Part shown: in pieces, positions 1 to 11,800 of the stretch | Position numbering within the stretch: position 1 is the stretch's first letter | Layout: each line of letters begins with the position of its first letter | Source: Verpa conica | Taxonomy: Eukaryota; Ascomycota; Pezizomycetes; Pezizales; Morchellaceae | DNA length: 64,000 nucleotides | Assembly (NCBI GenBank): GCA_033030425.1 | Contig: JAUFSD010000021.1 | Coordinates: 434,001 to 498,000 of the forward strand | Direction of reading: 5' to 3' | Translations under genes and position numbers: made by a program | The notes under the pieces: generated by a model | What the model saw: only the letters and a program-made list of their open reading frames with translations | The model's database searches: none | Told to the model about the DNA's origin: nothing

Positions 1-728
1 AAATCCGGAATAATCAGATCAACCACCTCGAAATCACCATTCGAAGTCTCGCTTCCCATTACAGCAATGACACACCCCGTCACAAGATTCGCCGTCAGCA
101 GTGCCCCCCCAGGTCCTCCAACCAACCGTAACCTCCCACTCTCATCCTCAAGCATAATCTGGTCCGTTCCAGGGTCTGTATACTTTGTCCGAGCAGGCGG
201 CGCCGCAATCCAGTGATCCTTTGTTATATCATCCAGGATATTTGGCTTGAGTGGCATATCCATGTAGACCGTACCAGAGATCCAACAAATCTCACCTTGG
301 CGGACAGCGAGGACGCGGTCGCAGTGGGATACCTTTTCCCCAGAGATCTGTCACACCGAGGTCAGTAGTGAGCTATGAGGGAACAGAGATGTGGGGAATT
401 GGACCTCTACGCCGTCCCAGGCTTCTATGGCGGCTTCTTCGACGGCGGGTTTGAGCTTGGAGAGCCGGAGGAAATACATAGCCGAGAACTGCTGCTGGTA
501 GGTTCGGTCCTCGATTATGAACCGTGGAATTGGTACATGGTCGGAGTGGACACGCTCGAGGGCTGAATATTTCCTTTCAGAGCTGCAGAGAGGAGTTGAG
601 TCTATGTATTAGCTTAATTGCTTTCCCTGAAAAAAGATATCCTAGGGGGGTTGGCAGATTTGTACGTACTCGGGAGCACGCATCAAGGTGTCGATTACAT
701 TCTTTGAAGCCCCTGATGATGATGCCAT
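1..728 (-). CDS. POL31: DNA polymerase delta small (regulatory) subunit, 5' part
   Basis: B-subunit of replicative DNA polymerase delta, which holds the catalytic subunit to the rest of the holoenzyme in the nucleus. The exon model is 728..670, 582..411 and 347..1, and the gene runs off the left edge, so the C-terminal half is absent. The ATG at 728 gives MASSSGASK. The donor GTACGT at 669 and acceptor CTGCAG at 583 keep phase 2; the second intron (410..348) has a weaker GTAGAG donor. Residues after the first intron read FIIEDRTYQQQFSAMYFLRL, and exon 3 carries DRVLAVRQGEICWISGTVY, MDMPLKPNILDDI and LEDESGRLRL. These are the OB-fold segments I know from POLD2/Cdc1/Pol31. What is seen is frame and motif continuity; the name rests on family knowledge. 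Divergent from the RING gene across 2.1 kb. Confidence 0.9.
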
Positions 729-2837
729 CCTGAATCTATTTATTCTCGCGCCAGACAAAGGAGTGAGAAGCCCGAAGAGTACAGGTTGGTTGAGTTGACA
801 ATGAAGTTGAAGAATCTTAACACTCTGGACAACGTGTTAAGCGTTTTACGCGTCTGCGCGTTAACGCTAGTCTTGATTAGGGAAGTGTGGTCATGGACTG
901 TCACTCGGTGTTGGCAATTGAACTCTTCCCCATCTTCAAGTGAATATAAGAGATGGAGAATGTCTTTTATTGCGGCAGCGTGGCTATTGCATCTCAATCT
1001 CGGGGGCTTTCTCAGACTTGTTGAAAACAGGCCCGCAGAAGCATGTCATGGGCACATCCCTTGGTGAAGCCGGCGTTATGCGGCTACATGCGCCAGGTGA
1101 CTGCTGGTGGAATTGCATAGGGGACTTCAGCCCGTTAATCACCAGATTGTACCCGAGGGTTTTATCGCTGTGTCCACTCTTACCTCATCTATTTGTTCCT
1201 CGCCTCGGTTGGTAGCAGTGCTGGTAATGGTGACAGTACAATCAATACTCCGGAGGAATACATCATGATATCGTATGGAGGGTATAAGTGTGTATATCCG
1301 GTAGTAGTAGTGTTAGTGTTAGTGTTGGTATTGGTGGTATTGGGACTGGTACTGGTATTATCAGTAGTGTACTACAAGTACTAGTAGAGGCCAACCCTAG
1401 CCCTGGAGATGCCCAATATCAAGACTCAATTTCCATCCCTGAAGCAATGGCCCCGAGACAGGGATTAAGGGCTGATCGACAGGATTAACACCAATCCACT
1501 CCAAACGGCTATAGGTCTTAAACACTGCTATTCTGTCTCGGTAGCTCCCGCAAAACACAGCACCGGTTCACTACCAGTCACTCGATCCATCTTAGTGTTG
1601 TACAATGTGGTGACACCAAAGTTCCCTCGCTGCCCTGTGAGACGAGACATGCACGTTATCTCAGATCGGGGTAGATATTCACACGGAGCGTTCAGAGGAT
1701 CGATTAAACAATCCGGGCGCATGGCGATAATCACCCAAGAACAAGATGACAAATGCTCTTCTCTCCCTCTAGGACCTGACATCCCATGGCCCGCGAATCA
1801 TTACCTCCATCGTAGCGGAGCATCTCGAGATCATCCCGATCATCGCAGCCCTATCTCCATCCAGAAGGTCATCTCCACCCACAACTAGCCCCACCGTCAT
1901 CGCCTTTACAACTAATCGTCCGCATATAAACGAAATAGAAAAACCCCTCGCCACAGCTGCCCAGGTGTATCACATAGTGTACTATGCTTATTTCCATGGG
2001 CACCGGGAATCCTCGTTCTCTCCTTCCCGAATCTCGGCAGAAGAGAAGCTGTGACCCTGGTAAGTAGGCAAGCCAACCAATCTATCGATAAGCCACCGCC
2101 TACTCCCCCCTGCTCTCTTCCTGCAATGCATGCATAACTGAACTGCACGACATCCACGAGAGCTTGCCGAACCTCCTCTACCCAACAAACCTACAATACA
2201 ATAGTGGACTTAACCCTTCATCTACACCACTCTTTTTTTTCTTCTTCTCTTTTTTTTGCCACTAAAAGCTCCGTGGAAGCTTCCTTAGCGGCCATGGCCT
2301 CGTTCTCACCCAGTCAGAGACCACCGGCATGTGCCCATAAAAATGCATCTCGCTGTATGCTCAGTATCCCGGGGTGCTGTGCTTGCTCGGATCATAGGCC
2401 TCATACCCAAAACTACTACGTCTATGTCGACGGTGTTGGCAGCGTTCCTCAGGGCACTCGATGGACGTGAGTCTTCCCCCTTACTCTGCCCTGACGACAT
2501 GAAGGGGGAGGGAGCGACACTGACAGACGCGTGTTTACAGCTATTACTGCGATCACTGCAAAGGTAGCTCTCTCTCCCTCCCTCTCCCTGCCCTTCCTCC
2601 CCACCACCACAATACTACCCCCCCCCACCCCCATCTTCCTCTCGCTCTTCTTTTCTAAAGAGCTGTCGTCTATCTCTGCTACCTTGTAATACATAGCGAC
2701 TCAGAAAGAAAACGGAAAAGAAAGAAAAAAGAGAAGGATAAAATAAAATAAAAAATATATATACCTTCAACCCCTCCCGTTTATCTCCCCCCCCTGCACC
2801 TCCATGATAACTGACGTCTAAAATCTCGCTATCGCGC
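729..2837. other. Intergenic region between POL31 and the RING gene
   Basis: I see no supportable gene here. Short open frames lack conserved character and overlap each other in different frames. The stretch holds a (GTA/GTT)-type microsatellite near 1301-1360 and long pyrimidine tracts at about 2220-2260 and 2560-2660, which probably belong to the promoter and 5' leader of the downstream plus-strand gene. A purine-rich and A-rich patch follows at 2700-2765. Confidence 0.6.
1301..1360. repeat. GTA/GTT-rich microsatellite
   Basis: Imperfect trinucleotide and hexanucleotide runs (GTAGTAGTAGT followed by TTAGTG and TTGGTA variants) lie in the intergenic region. Nothing suggests that it is coding. 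Confidence 0.7.
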
Positions 2838-5017
2838 TTGATAATAAAAATACATACAGCTTTCTGGGAGTGTCAAATCCGCCGCGCTGGGATCTCTGCA
2901 TCCCTATCCCGTATTCCTGATTTTCCCCGCTCAAGCGCTCTCGACAGCCCACGCTCAAGTACTCTCGACAGCCCACGATCTCCCCGCCGAACCTTCGCTA
3001 GTGCATTCTCACAAATGGAGCACTACCTCTCTGGCCCCACCCGGGGCTACAGGCCACTGCTAGGGCTGAGTAGGGTTTCCCGAGAGGAAACACAGTCTAC
3101 TTCGCCTAGCCTCGAAGATCGATTACAGCGCCACCAAAGCTTGTCTACTGGTAGGGCTAGAGGTGCAACGGTGTCCCCCCCATCGTCTCCTGGTATGCCC
3201 GAGGAATCATCGGTCCCAGGCGACAATTCAAGAATGATGCAGAGGCTTCAGAGCTTATCGATTAATAGGATTGGAGATACAGCTACGGAAATCCCACCTT
3301 CTCCTGTAAGCCCAGGGGAGCCGCCGATGATCCGGGATGATATCATAAGGCGACAGCAGCGGCTTCAATCTCTCCGGAACGCTGCCCCAGAGCGACAGTA
3401 CAGCAGCACCTCAAGCGAGGGGTCTATGGATGCACAGGCTAGCACTACTGGTACAACCGATGATCAAGATATGCCAGTGCAGTCGAGGGATCTGCTATCG
3501 TTTGTTGAGTCTCGTGCTCAAATTGCAAATCTCGAGAATCAGCTCGACAGAATACATGCGCGAATGCTAGGGGGCCGAAACACTCCATCAACCAGGGAGC
3601 TACAGCGTACCGAAAATGAACGAAATAATCGCTGGAGCACACCACGAAGCCAAGTCCTAATCAGACCAATCCCGCCACGGGGGAGCCAGCTGCCAGCTAG
3701 GCCAAGTCGTCGTGAGGCTTTCTCTATTCTCGACGAATCAGAACGTACCTGGTCTTCTGTTGCATCCGTCACTTCTGCCACAACCGATAACAGTAATGTT
3801 TCCCTGGAAGTCCAAGCTTCCCGAACACCCGACCGAGTATTGTCTCAACCTATCTTGGAGCGCCAGTCGCAAAGTGAACAAAGCACCCAAACAAATTCTC
3901 CACAACAATCGGACAGGACTCAACCAATCTGGTCCCTTGCTAATAGTGTTCAAGATATTGAAACTGAACTTGCCCATCTTTCCGAAGGTGCTGCTAGACG
4001 CTCCGCAGAACTTGCATCCTTGTCGCAGCAACTCGAGCAGCAAACCCGCCAATATGCAGCGCAAGCACAGCGAACCCCTGCAGAGCAGGGGGGTAGCTAC
4101 GATCACAATGATATACTTGGTCGTGCAACTGAAGGATTAAGGCAACTGAGAGAACTTAGGGAGAGGAGGGAGCGGGGGGAACAACAGGAGCAGATTAGGC
4201 GGGTATGGGGGAATGTTGAGGATGAGGACTATGTTTCTCCCGTTTCCGCTCTGTAAGTATTCTCCGGAGCTATCGTTTTTTGGTATGTAGATATATGACT
4301 AACGTGATTCGGAAGATTCCAAAGATCCTGGGAAGCTTATAGCCGTAGCCAACAAGCTGAACAAGAAGGTCGTCGCCCCTCGCCTGCATCTGTCTGGTTC
4401 CCTGACCCAGATGCGCCTGTTCCCGAATCTGTCCGTGCAGCCATGGACGTCAGTGTAACACTCCCCGACCCCGGATCCCAGCAAAGTGGCCTCGATCTTG
4501 ATACCGCCGCTAGCGAAACTTCCACCCTTCTCCAAAGCTTCCGGGAGAACCTCGAAGGTGACGCAATAACTCCTGACCAGCAAGACTTAATCGATAGAGC
4601 GGTAGATGGGATTCTACAGATGCGACGTGAAGTCCGAAGCAGGGTAAGAGCTAATGCTAGACGTCCTCGACGCTCCAGAGGTGGCAGAACTACTTGGGAG
4701 CCACCGAAAGGCCTAGATGATGATGATACTAGGCCGCCGCCGTTGGAGGCAGAAGCTATGGTGATGGATTGTGAGTGTAAAATTTGTTTCGGGCAGATTG
4801 CAGATACAGTTTTATTACCTTGTAGTCATTTAGTGCTTTGTGGGGTATGTTACTTCTCCCTCGTAACGCTGCTTTAGGCCATGGGGTTTTTAACAATGAG
4901 TAGTGGTGCGCAGACCAATTGGGAGTCCGAAAGCTGTCGGAGTTTTCACCGAGGACCGTCCAGTGCCCTATCTGTAGGGCAAATGTGGTCGATAGGATTA
5001 AAGTCTTTCGCGGTTGA
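2838..5017 (+). CDS. RING-finger (C3HC4) protein, probable E3 ubiquitin ligase
   Basis: Three exons, 2838..4252, 4316..4844 and 4904..5017, with donors GTAAGT and GTATGT, give about 685 residues. The first ~600 residues are low-complexity, rich in Ser, Pro, Arg and Gln, with coiled-coil-like stretches near residues 230-245 and 380-410. The extreme C-terminus is a RING finger: CKIC, then LPCSHLVLCGWC across the second intron, then CPICR, which gives the C3HC4 ligand order. Only the spliced reading completes the zinc ligands, which supports the intron. Similar fungal proteins with one C-terminal RING are presumed E3 ligases; substrate and location are unknown. An alternative start is the ATG at 3015 (MEHYLSG), which removes a 59-residue leader with repeated SPRSS-like units. 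Confidence 0.8.
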
Positions 5018-7883
5018 GCCGGTAGACTATTTGGTAGGGGGGAGGGGGTGTTATGTTAGTGGACTTACTCTTGCATACACTGTGATACTGATAATAAGTG
5101 CATATATATCTGTATTTTAAAAAACTTGCATCTTTCTTCTTTTTTCTTATTTCTGTCGGGGTTGCTTTTTGACTTGGATTTTGATGGCGTTAGTACGTAC
5201 TTCTCTGTTCTGTTCTATTCTTTTTCTTTTCTTTTATTAAAGGTATGGGGGAGGGTTGTAGAGTAGATGTGGAATAAAGTTGAATTGAGAAGTGATTCAG
5301 GGCGGAGGTTTTCGGTAGGTGATTATAATGAGTTAAGTACTGGGGGATTACCATACAGTGGTCCTGGTACTTCACCTAAAACTCATTACCCATCTATCAC
5401 CTCCGTCACATTTCATCACTCGAAAATTATGAATCTCCAATGTGTATCATTACTATTAAAAATCATCTACCTAGAAATTAAAGCTTCTAAATATTATATA
5501 GATCAGCTGACAACCTTCCTACCGCCTGGGTTATGAATAATCACGTGACAGACGTAAATATCCTGAGCTACTGCACTCACATGGCACAGGCCTAGAACAT
5601 AAAAGTCTTGACCCCGCTCGCCGGCTGCTGTACGACTTGATCAGCTTCATTAATCTCATTACATCGATCCTGTCTTCTGACTCTGTTCTGATCCCGGCTT
5701 ATTTTTTGTTTGTTTTTTTATTTGCCGAACTGTTGTGTAGCTTGAGATTTATCTCCCTCTTTTATACTTGAAAAAGGAGGGTGGGATATAGTAAGCATCG
5801 GATTTAAATGCCCGGAAAACCCCCAAAAGATGATTAACAGCCTAGGCCCCTGGTATTTAGTCTATTGATTATAGATAACACATGGATTTCACTTCTCTCA
5901 TAAGGGAGGTTTGTTATACTTCAGAGGAGGGTGCATTACTAAGGCGCGCAGAGAAGGGAAATGACTTCAGTTACATGTAGTTTTCTTAGAACTAGTCTAA
6001 GGACCCTGAACCTATAGAATGACCCCCAAAATATCACAATGCTATGGGTGTATCTGAGCTGGTCATATCCGCCGTCTTTCCGGATTCCTGGGAAAGGAAT
6101 ATATTTCGTGAGCGACATAACACTTAACTGCATGTACATATCGTTGTTTTTGACTAATTCATAATATATTTAACTACCCCTAAAAAAATATAGATCCCTC
6201 CGCTGGAATAAGGGGCGATTCTTGTCTAGTTTAAGATACAAAGGAATCATATGTAACATGAGGATATGACGCCACAAAGGCCTAATCAATAATATTGATA
6301 ATAATAGGGAATATATAAAAATACCGACTATTTTCCGACTCCCTACATTATGTTAATCAATTTGTCTATCCCGGACAATAACTAGGTTTATATGTTGAAC
6401 TCAATCTTATTATCTTGCTTGCTCTGTTAGGAATCATAATTTCACCATATGTAGTATAGAAGAGCTAGAGCACATTGACTCACCTCTTTTTGTAAACCCA
6501 AAAGCTGATAATACGTACCCCCTATCATATAAAGACACTAGCTTTTTTGTTTTGCCTCTTTCCCCCCCAATAACTAAAGGAACTAGCTTGAAAGCCATCT
6601 ATTACCCATAAAATCAATACTCTGTAATCAAATCACCTATAGATATTCTACGTTTTAGGCAATACTAGAATCCTACTTAAGAAAAATTGCACTACTTTGA
6701 GGATAACGAAAATTGATGTTTGTGCTTGGTGTATAATTGCAAGGGAGTTATACCGGGGGGGCTATTTCCGTAAAGAGCTTTTATAGTACATAATATATAA
6801 CGCTAGTAATATATATCTAATACAGTAGACTCTTATAACAATACGCTTGGGACTGAACCTTAGTAATATACCTTATAAGATGAATATCCTTATAAATAGA
6901 GGAAATCTAACCTTGCTGGTCTAGCTGAAACCGAGAATGCATATTCTTATAGGCAGTGTTCTTATAGGGAGGGCGTACTGTAGTAATAGATGAGGGCAGG
7001 ATTGGTACATTTATACATAGACGTATGTTAAGGAAATGAAATATGTAAGAGTAAAACAGACAGGGACAGAAGCGGCCAGGCGTGCCAAGAATAAAGCTTT
7101 ATGTCATCCCTGTATCATTATTTATATTCCCATGTACTTATGATTAATTCATTGATTATTTATATTCTTTCCCTCAACTATCGAGTGCTTTTTGGTGGTA
7201 CAACGCGAGAAAAATCAAGTAGAAAGGGACATACCAAAATATTGACCTCCTAGATGATGTACCTCGGCACTATGTGTAGTCTCTAGAGAGATAGATTCTT
7301 TAACGTGAGGTAATCGGATAAACCGTTATACCCACGATATATTCACCCTCTTTCAGATTTCCACCAGATTTTATTAGCACGGGGATATCTCCTTCTTTCT
7401 TTTCAGTACTTAAGAGAATATCATTATCTAGAGCCCATTGCGATAGTAAGCTTACCGCCTTTACTCACAAAACATAGAAAATCTAAAAAAAATATTGATA
7501 AGGAAATAACACCCCCCTTCCCCCATATGATATATATATATACTAAGGACACCTCTTATTTTATACACGCAATTAAATACAAAAACCGTTAGTGACATTC
7601 ATATTTAAATTAGTAGTAAATCTAAAAGAGATTGGAAAATTATCCCGATACCCCCGTTTTATAATCTTCAATATGTATGCTGCTACTTGATCCTGATCAC
7701 TAATAGCTCTAAGGTAAGTCGCTATAATAATCTTTTTGCCATAATAATATGATATAGACATATATAAGTATATATATATTATACCAGGCTCGATATTTAG
7801 GTACTTGCTCAAGATCCCAATATGCAACTGACCTATATCAAACCCTATGGCTGCTTAATAGTTGTGATATTCATCTATGGTAT
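5018..7883. other. AT-rich intergenic region
   Basis: This is the 3' side of the RING gene followed by about 2.8 kb of AT-rich DNA with no convincing coding frame on either strand. It contains one TA-flanked inverted-repeat element (6823-6980) and scattered ATATAT tracts near 7530 and 7770. It probably also holds the 3' end of the Nudix transcript. Confidence 0.6.
6823..6980. mobile_element. Short pogo-like MITE (158 bp)
   Basis: The element begins CAGTAGACTC and ends GGGCGTACTG, so both ends read CAGTA inward. Both ends sit directly against a TA dinucleotide (6821-6822 and 6981-6982), consistent with a TA target duplication. The interior carries repeated CTTATA/TTCTTATAGG units like those in the element at 29572-29745. 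There is no coding capacity. The terminal repeats match only with gaps, so this copy is older than the one at 29.6 kb. Confidence 0.6.
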
Positions 7884-8852
7884 CTACATTTTCAACCCAG
7901 TCCATATTGCCATTGCGCTCAACGCTTTTACATCCCTCGTCTCCCTCCATAAGTCCTCTAATCTAACAATTTTCAATGTAATCTTCTCTCCATGGTCTCT
8001 CAACCCCGTCAACTTTCCTTGCCAGTCCTTCAGCGTTCCTTCCTTTACGTTATGTACGTACGCATAAATCTTCATAAATTCATCACTCCCTCCCGGACTC
8101 GGATACACTGCCTCCTCTAATTTCTCATCCGCCGCTTTTGAAAGATCCCCCAGCGCAAGGGATGTCAAATCAATAAGCTTATCCTCTGGGATCTCAATCC
8201 CACACTCCTCCTGAATCTCCTTTGCCGCGGCACCGGAAAAAGTACCAGAGTCATCAATCATTCCCGCGGGCAACTCAACCATCTCCAGAGATCCCGCAGG
8301 TATTCGGGGCTGCACAGTCAGCACTGCCCAGCGCTCTGACTGCCCGCTCTGGCCCTCAGCTTCAAGTATGAGGAGGATCGCGACACTACCTCCGCGCAGG
8401 AAAACTGAGCCTGGAAGAGAGTCTCCGCTTGCAGACTTTACTACAGTCTTGAGTTTAAGGAAGCCAATACGAGAACCAAAGAAGTCGACTGACTGAATAG
8501 TAATCGATTCGAGTTTGTAGGGATCATCGTGAAACGGATGATCCGGCTTTTTTGACTGAAGCTCGAGAGAATGCTGGAGTGTCGATATCCATTCTTTGAA
8601 TGGGCGGAACTGTAGAAGCTGGTCTTGAGTTATATCGGAGGTGAGTTGAACGGTAGTGGAGGTTGAGGGGAGGGTAAATGTCGACATGGTGCGGCCCAGG
8701 GGATTACTGAAGACTGTGGGGCGGGGACGGACAATTGAGCGCAAAGGATTCAACAGATTTTTCATAGGGGTATCTGAGGATATGAAAGATAGTGGTGAGG
8801 GGCAAAGAAGGAGGAGGGGGAGGAGGGACAGAATGAGGCTCTGCGTGTGCAT
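7884..8852 (-). CDS. Nudix hydrolase, ADP-sugar diphosphatase-like
   Basis: Single-exon frame of 322 residues. Residues about 197-219 form a Nudix box, GMIDDSGTFSGAAAKEIQE followed by ECGI, in which the first conserved Glu is Gly203 and the conserved Arg is Lys211; the metal-binding EExG core is kept. The downstream PSPGGSDE motif and the overall layout resemble ADP-sugar diphosphatases of the plant NUDX14 type, which cleave ADP-ribose or ADP-glucose. The N-terminus, MHTQSLILSLLPLLLL, is a hydrophobic stretch that could be a signal or anchor. Internal Mets at residues 30 (MKNLL) and 56 (MSTF) are alternative starts that would give an organellar or cytosolic form. The substrate is inferred from family resemblance only. 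Confidence 0.85.
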   Translation of the reverse strand: MHTQSLILSLLPLLLLCPSPLSFISSDTPMKNLLNPLRSIVRPRPTVFSNPLGRTMSTFTLPSTSTTVQLTSDITQDQLLQFRPFKEWISTLQHSLELQSKKPDHPFHDDPYKLESITIQSVDFFGSRIGFLKLKTVVKSASGDSLPGSVFLRGGSVAILLILEAEGQSGQSERWAVLTVQPRIPAGSLEMVELPAGMIDDSGTFSGAAAKEIQEECGIEIPEDKLIDLTSLALGDLSKAADEKLEEAVYPSPGGSDEFMKIYAYVHNVKEGTLKDWQGKLTGLRDHGEKITLKIVRLEDLWRETRDVKALSAMAIWTGLKM

Positions 8853-11800
8853 GTTTGTGACGTAAGGATATTGTAATTATGTTATTGATTACTGGGATTA
8901 CAGGGCTGTCATGACTTTGCAATTATTCCCTACGCATTGATATTGTCTATGTTTTTATTGGGATAAAGAGGGTGTTTTTAGAGCTAGTGGTCAACTGTTG
9001 ATTCGTCGTTGCTGCATGGGGCTAATGTTACACACAAAATTCTTATCGTGATCACAAGTTATCACTCGTCTTAGCCACACCCTGGGAAATCACCTACACA
9101 TCTTGTAAAGGTCTTTAGGTAATCTGGATCTATAAAAGAATGCAAGAGTGGGTTGAAATGAGTATTCTAGAATTGGCTAGGCTATCTCAGATCGCCTCTA
9201 GCTAGGTGTGGGAGCTGAGGCGGCTTAGTAAATAGATTAAATCTTAGATACTATTATATTAAGTTTTAATAAGTTCTTAATTCTCAAAGAATTGTCTTGG
9301 GGATTGTTCATCCTTATAAGGCCTTGTCTAAGACCGCAGAGTAAGATCGAAACCTGCTGTAACTGGCATCTCGTTTCCGGGGTTTTGAGATAATTCATAC
9401 CCTATCTGTGCACGAGAACCTTTCGCTGACCATTTCCTGTTTACTTGTGACTTAAACCTTAACCCGCGGGATAGATAGATCTCAAATCTCCTAGTATGCA
9501 CTCCCATTGATGGGTTTTTAGATGTTTTAAACCGTAATCACAAAACTCGCTCTGATTGCTCGATGATTAACGATCCTCTCAGGCATAAGGGGTTTGCACG
9601 TGCCGGTTTTACCGGTGCTCGATGGTCTCAGTCTCACTTTGGTTGGTTGGTTGGTTGGACTGGCCGCAGCAGCATGGATTTCAGCTTAGACTGATTGGCG
9701 TAGACACAGCTACTTAGCGTCAATCAAATCTTGCCCGTACCTTACATATGTGAAATGCAGACCATACATCCACGGCTATGCCGGGCATTGCTCAGTCAAA
9801 TCTCTTGCTGATTCTGAATCCTGGTCTTTGCATATTGGATTTTCACCTCGACACCCTCAACTGTTTGCGCTTCATGCTTGTTCATTAAAAAATTTTGTAT
9901 GAAGCTCGCTTCACTGACCTACATGAACCAATCAGTGTGGGGTTGTTATTGAATTCGCCCAAGGAGCCAGCCAAGGCTTATCAGCCCTGCTGCAAGGGAC
10001 AATAAAATACTACCTTGAGAGACGCAAGCCTTCTGTAAGTCGCGCCTGCGACATCTTCTTGCCTTTATATCAATATTTCACATATAGGTCCTTGGCTAGG
10101 CCACCAACACAGCCCTCGTATTTATTTGTGGAAATATGGAAAAGACTTTCACGGATAGCACCGACTTATTACACGGCCCGTTCCGATCTGAGGAAATACA
10201 AGTCTCGGGGACTCCCAAGATCAGTATATATGCTTTTTGCGATTATTGAGGAGTGACAACCCCGCTCTCTCATTATACCACGTGCCTCTTATCGACAGCG
10301 TTAAAGGGCCTAGGAGAGCGGCTAAACAGCTAGGCATTTAGTGGGAAATCACTCCTTTTTAGAGTTCGTGGGTCGATCACATGACCCTCTTAATTCTTCC
10401 TGTTAATTCATAGTACACCTATTTGAGGGACTTTAGGAGAAGGCAAAGCAAAGACCAACTCATTCCATCACAACTTAATTTCTAGTTATGTTCCCGTTGC
10501 AATCGGAACTAGGTTATGAATGCATGTGTCGTCTAGTGGGGGTTTCCGTGGCTACCAATCTACCCTTATCACGACGTCAAGTAGGTCCAGTGATGAAGAG
10601 GAAAAAAGAAAGTAAAGACATAGCCCAAGTCACGGCTCCGAGTAAACCCGACACCCTATGAAACCTTTTTCAAAGCGAGCCGCTGTGAAAGAGGCTTGGA
10701 GATATCCCAAATATCCGGGTATGGGCCTTTGCGCTGGAACAATTTTTTCCCATTCCACGTCACCGAGAAGTACCCGACAATGAGCCTAGGTCTTTCTGAT
10801 TCCCCGCCGGTCTACACATGTATATACTTAGGAAATAGCTTATAGCGTAATTATCTGTGCTTGTTCTCACAAATTTCCACTACTTGAGATCTTTATATAT
10901 CCAAACCTAATACTGCACATGTACCCGCGCCTGACCCTTCTGAATTACCGGTCCTATTATTGTCCCAGTCTCCTGGTTTTATGCCTGTAAGGGCGGAAAA
11001 TATTTGAGTTCTTCTGTGAAAAGTCTCTCCTTATTCTAGCAGCTATACTTGATTGAGTGCCACTAAATCGAGAGTCAAGATATTGGGTCCTTGGCAACTA
11101 GTGTGTAACGAGATGGGGGCCATATAAGGTTAGGGTAGCTTCGTATAGATCATCCCGTCTGTGCCGGCTCGCTTGCTAACCACCTCATCCCATCTAACGT
11201 CCCCTGAGTTTATCCCCATTTGGCCGCGCGTACCTGGCTCAAGGGGTTTGTGTTCTGGGCGGCTTTGTTATGCCTGCGTATGTGCGCGCCTTCTTCAATC
11301 TTTGTATAAGCTTTCAGGTTATAAGTGACAGGTGCGGGTTTCCCAGCTGAGCCTTCTGCTGCTGGGTGAGAGTTTTAGTAAAAGCCACTGCGGGTACACT
11401 TCACTCCTACCATTTCAGCTTCCCTTAATTATCGTGAAGTCGCTAACGCAGCCGTAAAAATGTGTTACCAAATGAAACAGTTAATTTTGCCCTTGTGTTG
11501 GACAAGGCCAGAGTGATGAGTAAAAGAGGGTATGCCTCTAAAGTAATTATGATATCGCTTCTTTGGTAGAGGAATCCCCCACCCCCACGCCTATAGTGAT
11601 AACACACAACCTTGAGATCACACTTGTACTTTCTTCTACCAACAAGCCGTACCTAGGCCCGACTGCCTGGTGGGCGTTGAGCGTACTTGGGATGACGTTT
11701 ACTTATATGCAGATTTCTTGCGACTCCTCGCGCGTAGCCGAGGCCCAGCGAAACAAGACCCACTCTTCCACTGACAGTTCAGCTGGTTTTCCACAGGATA

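Noticed and set aside
4904..5120. Separate small gene after the RING protein
   Set aside because: In the correct frame this is the last exon of the RING gene (WCADQL...CPICRANVVDRI). The 79-codon frame beginning at 4881 is an out-of-frame by-product.
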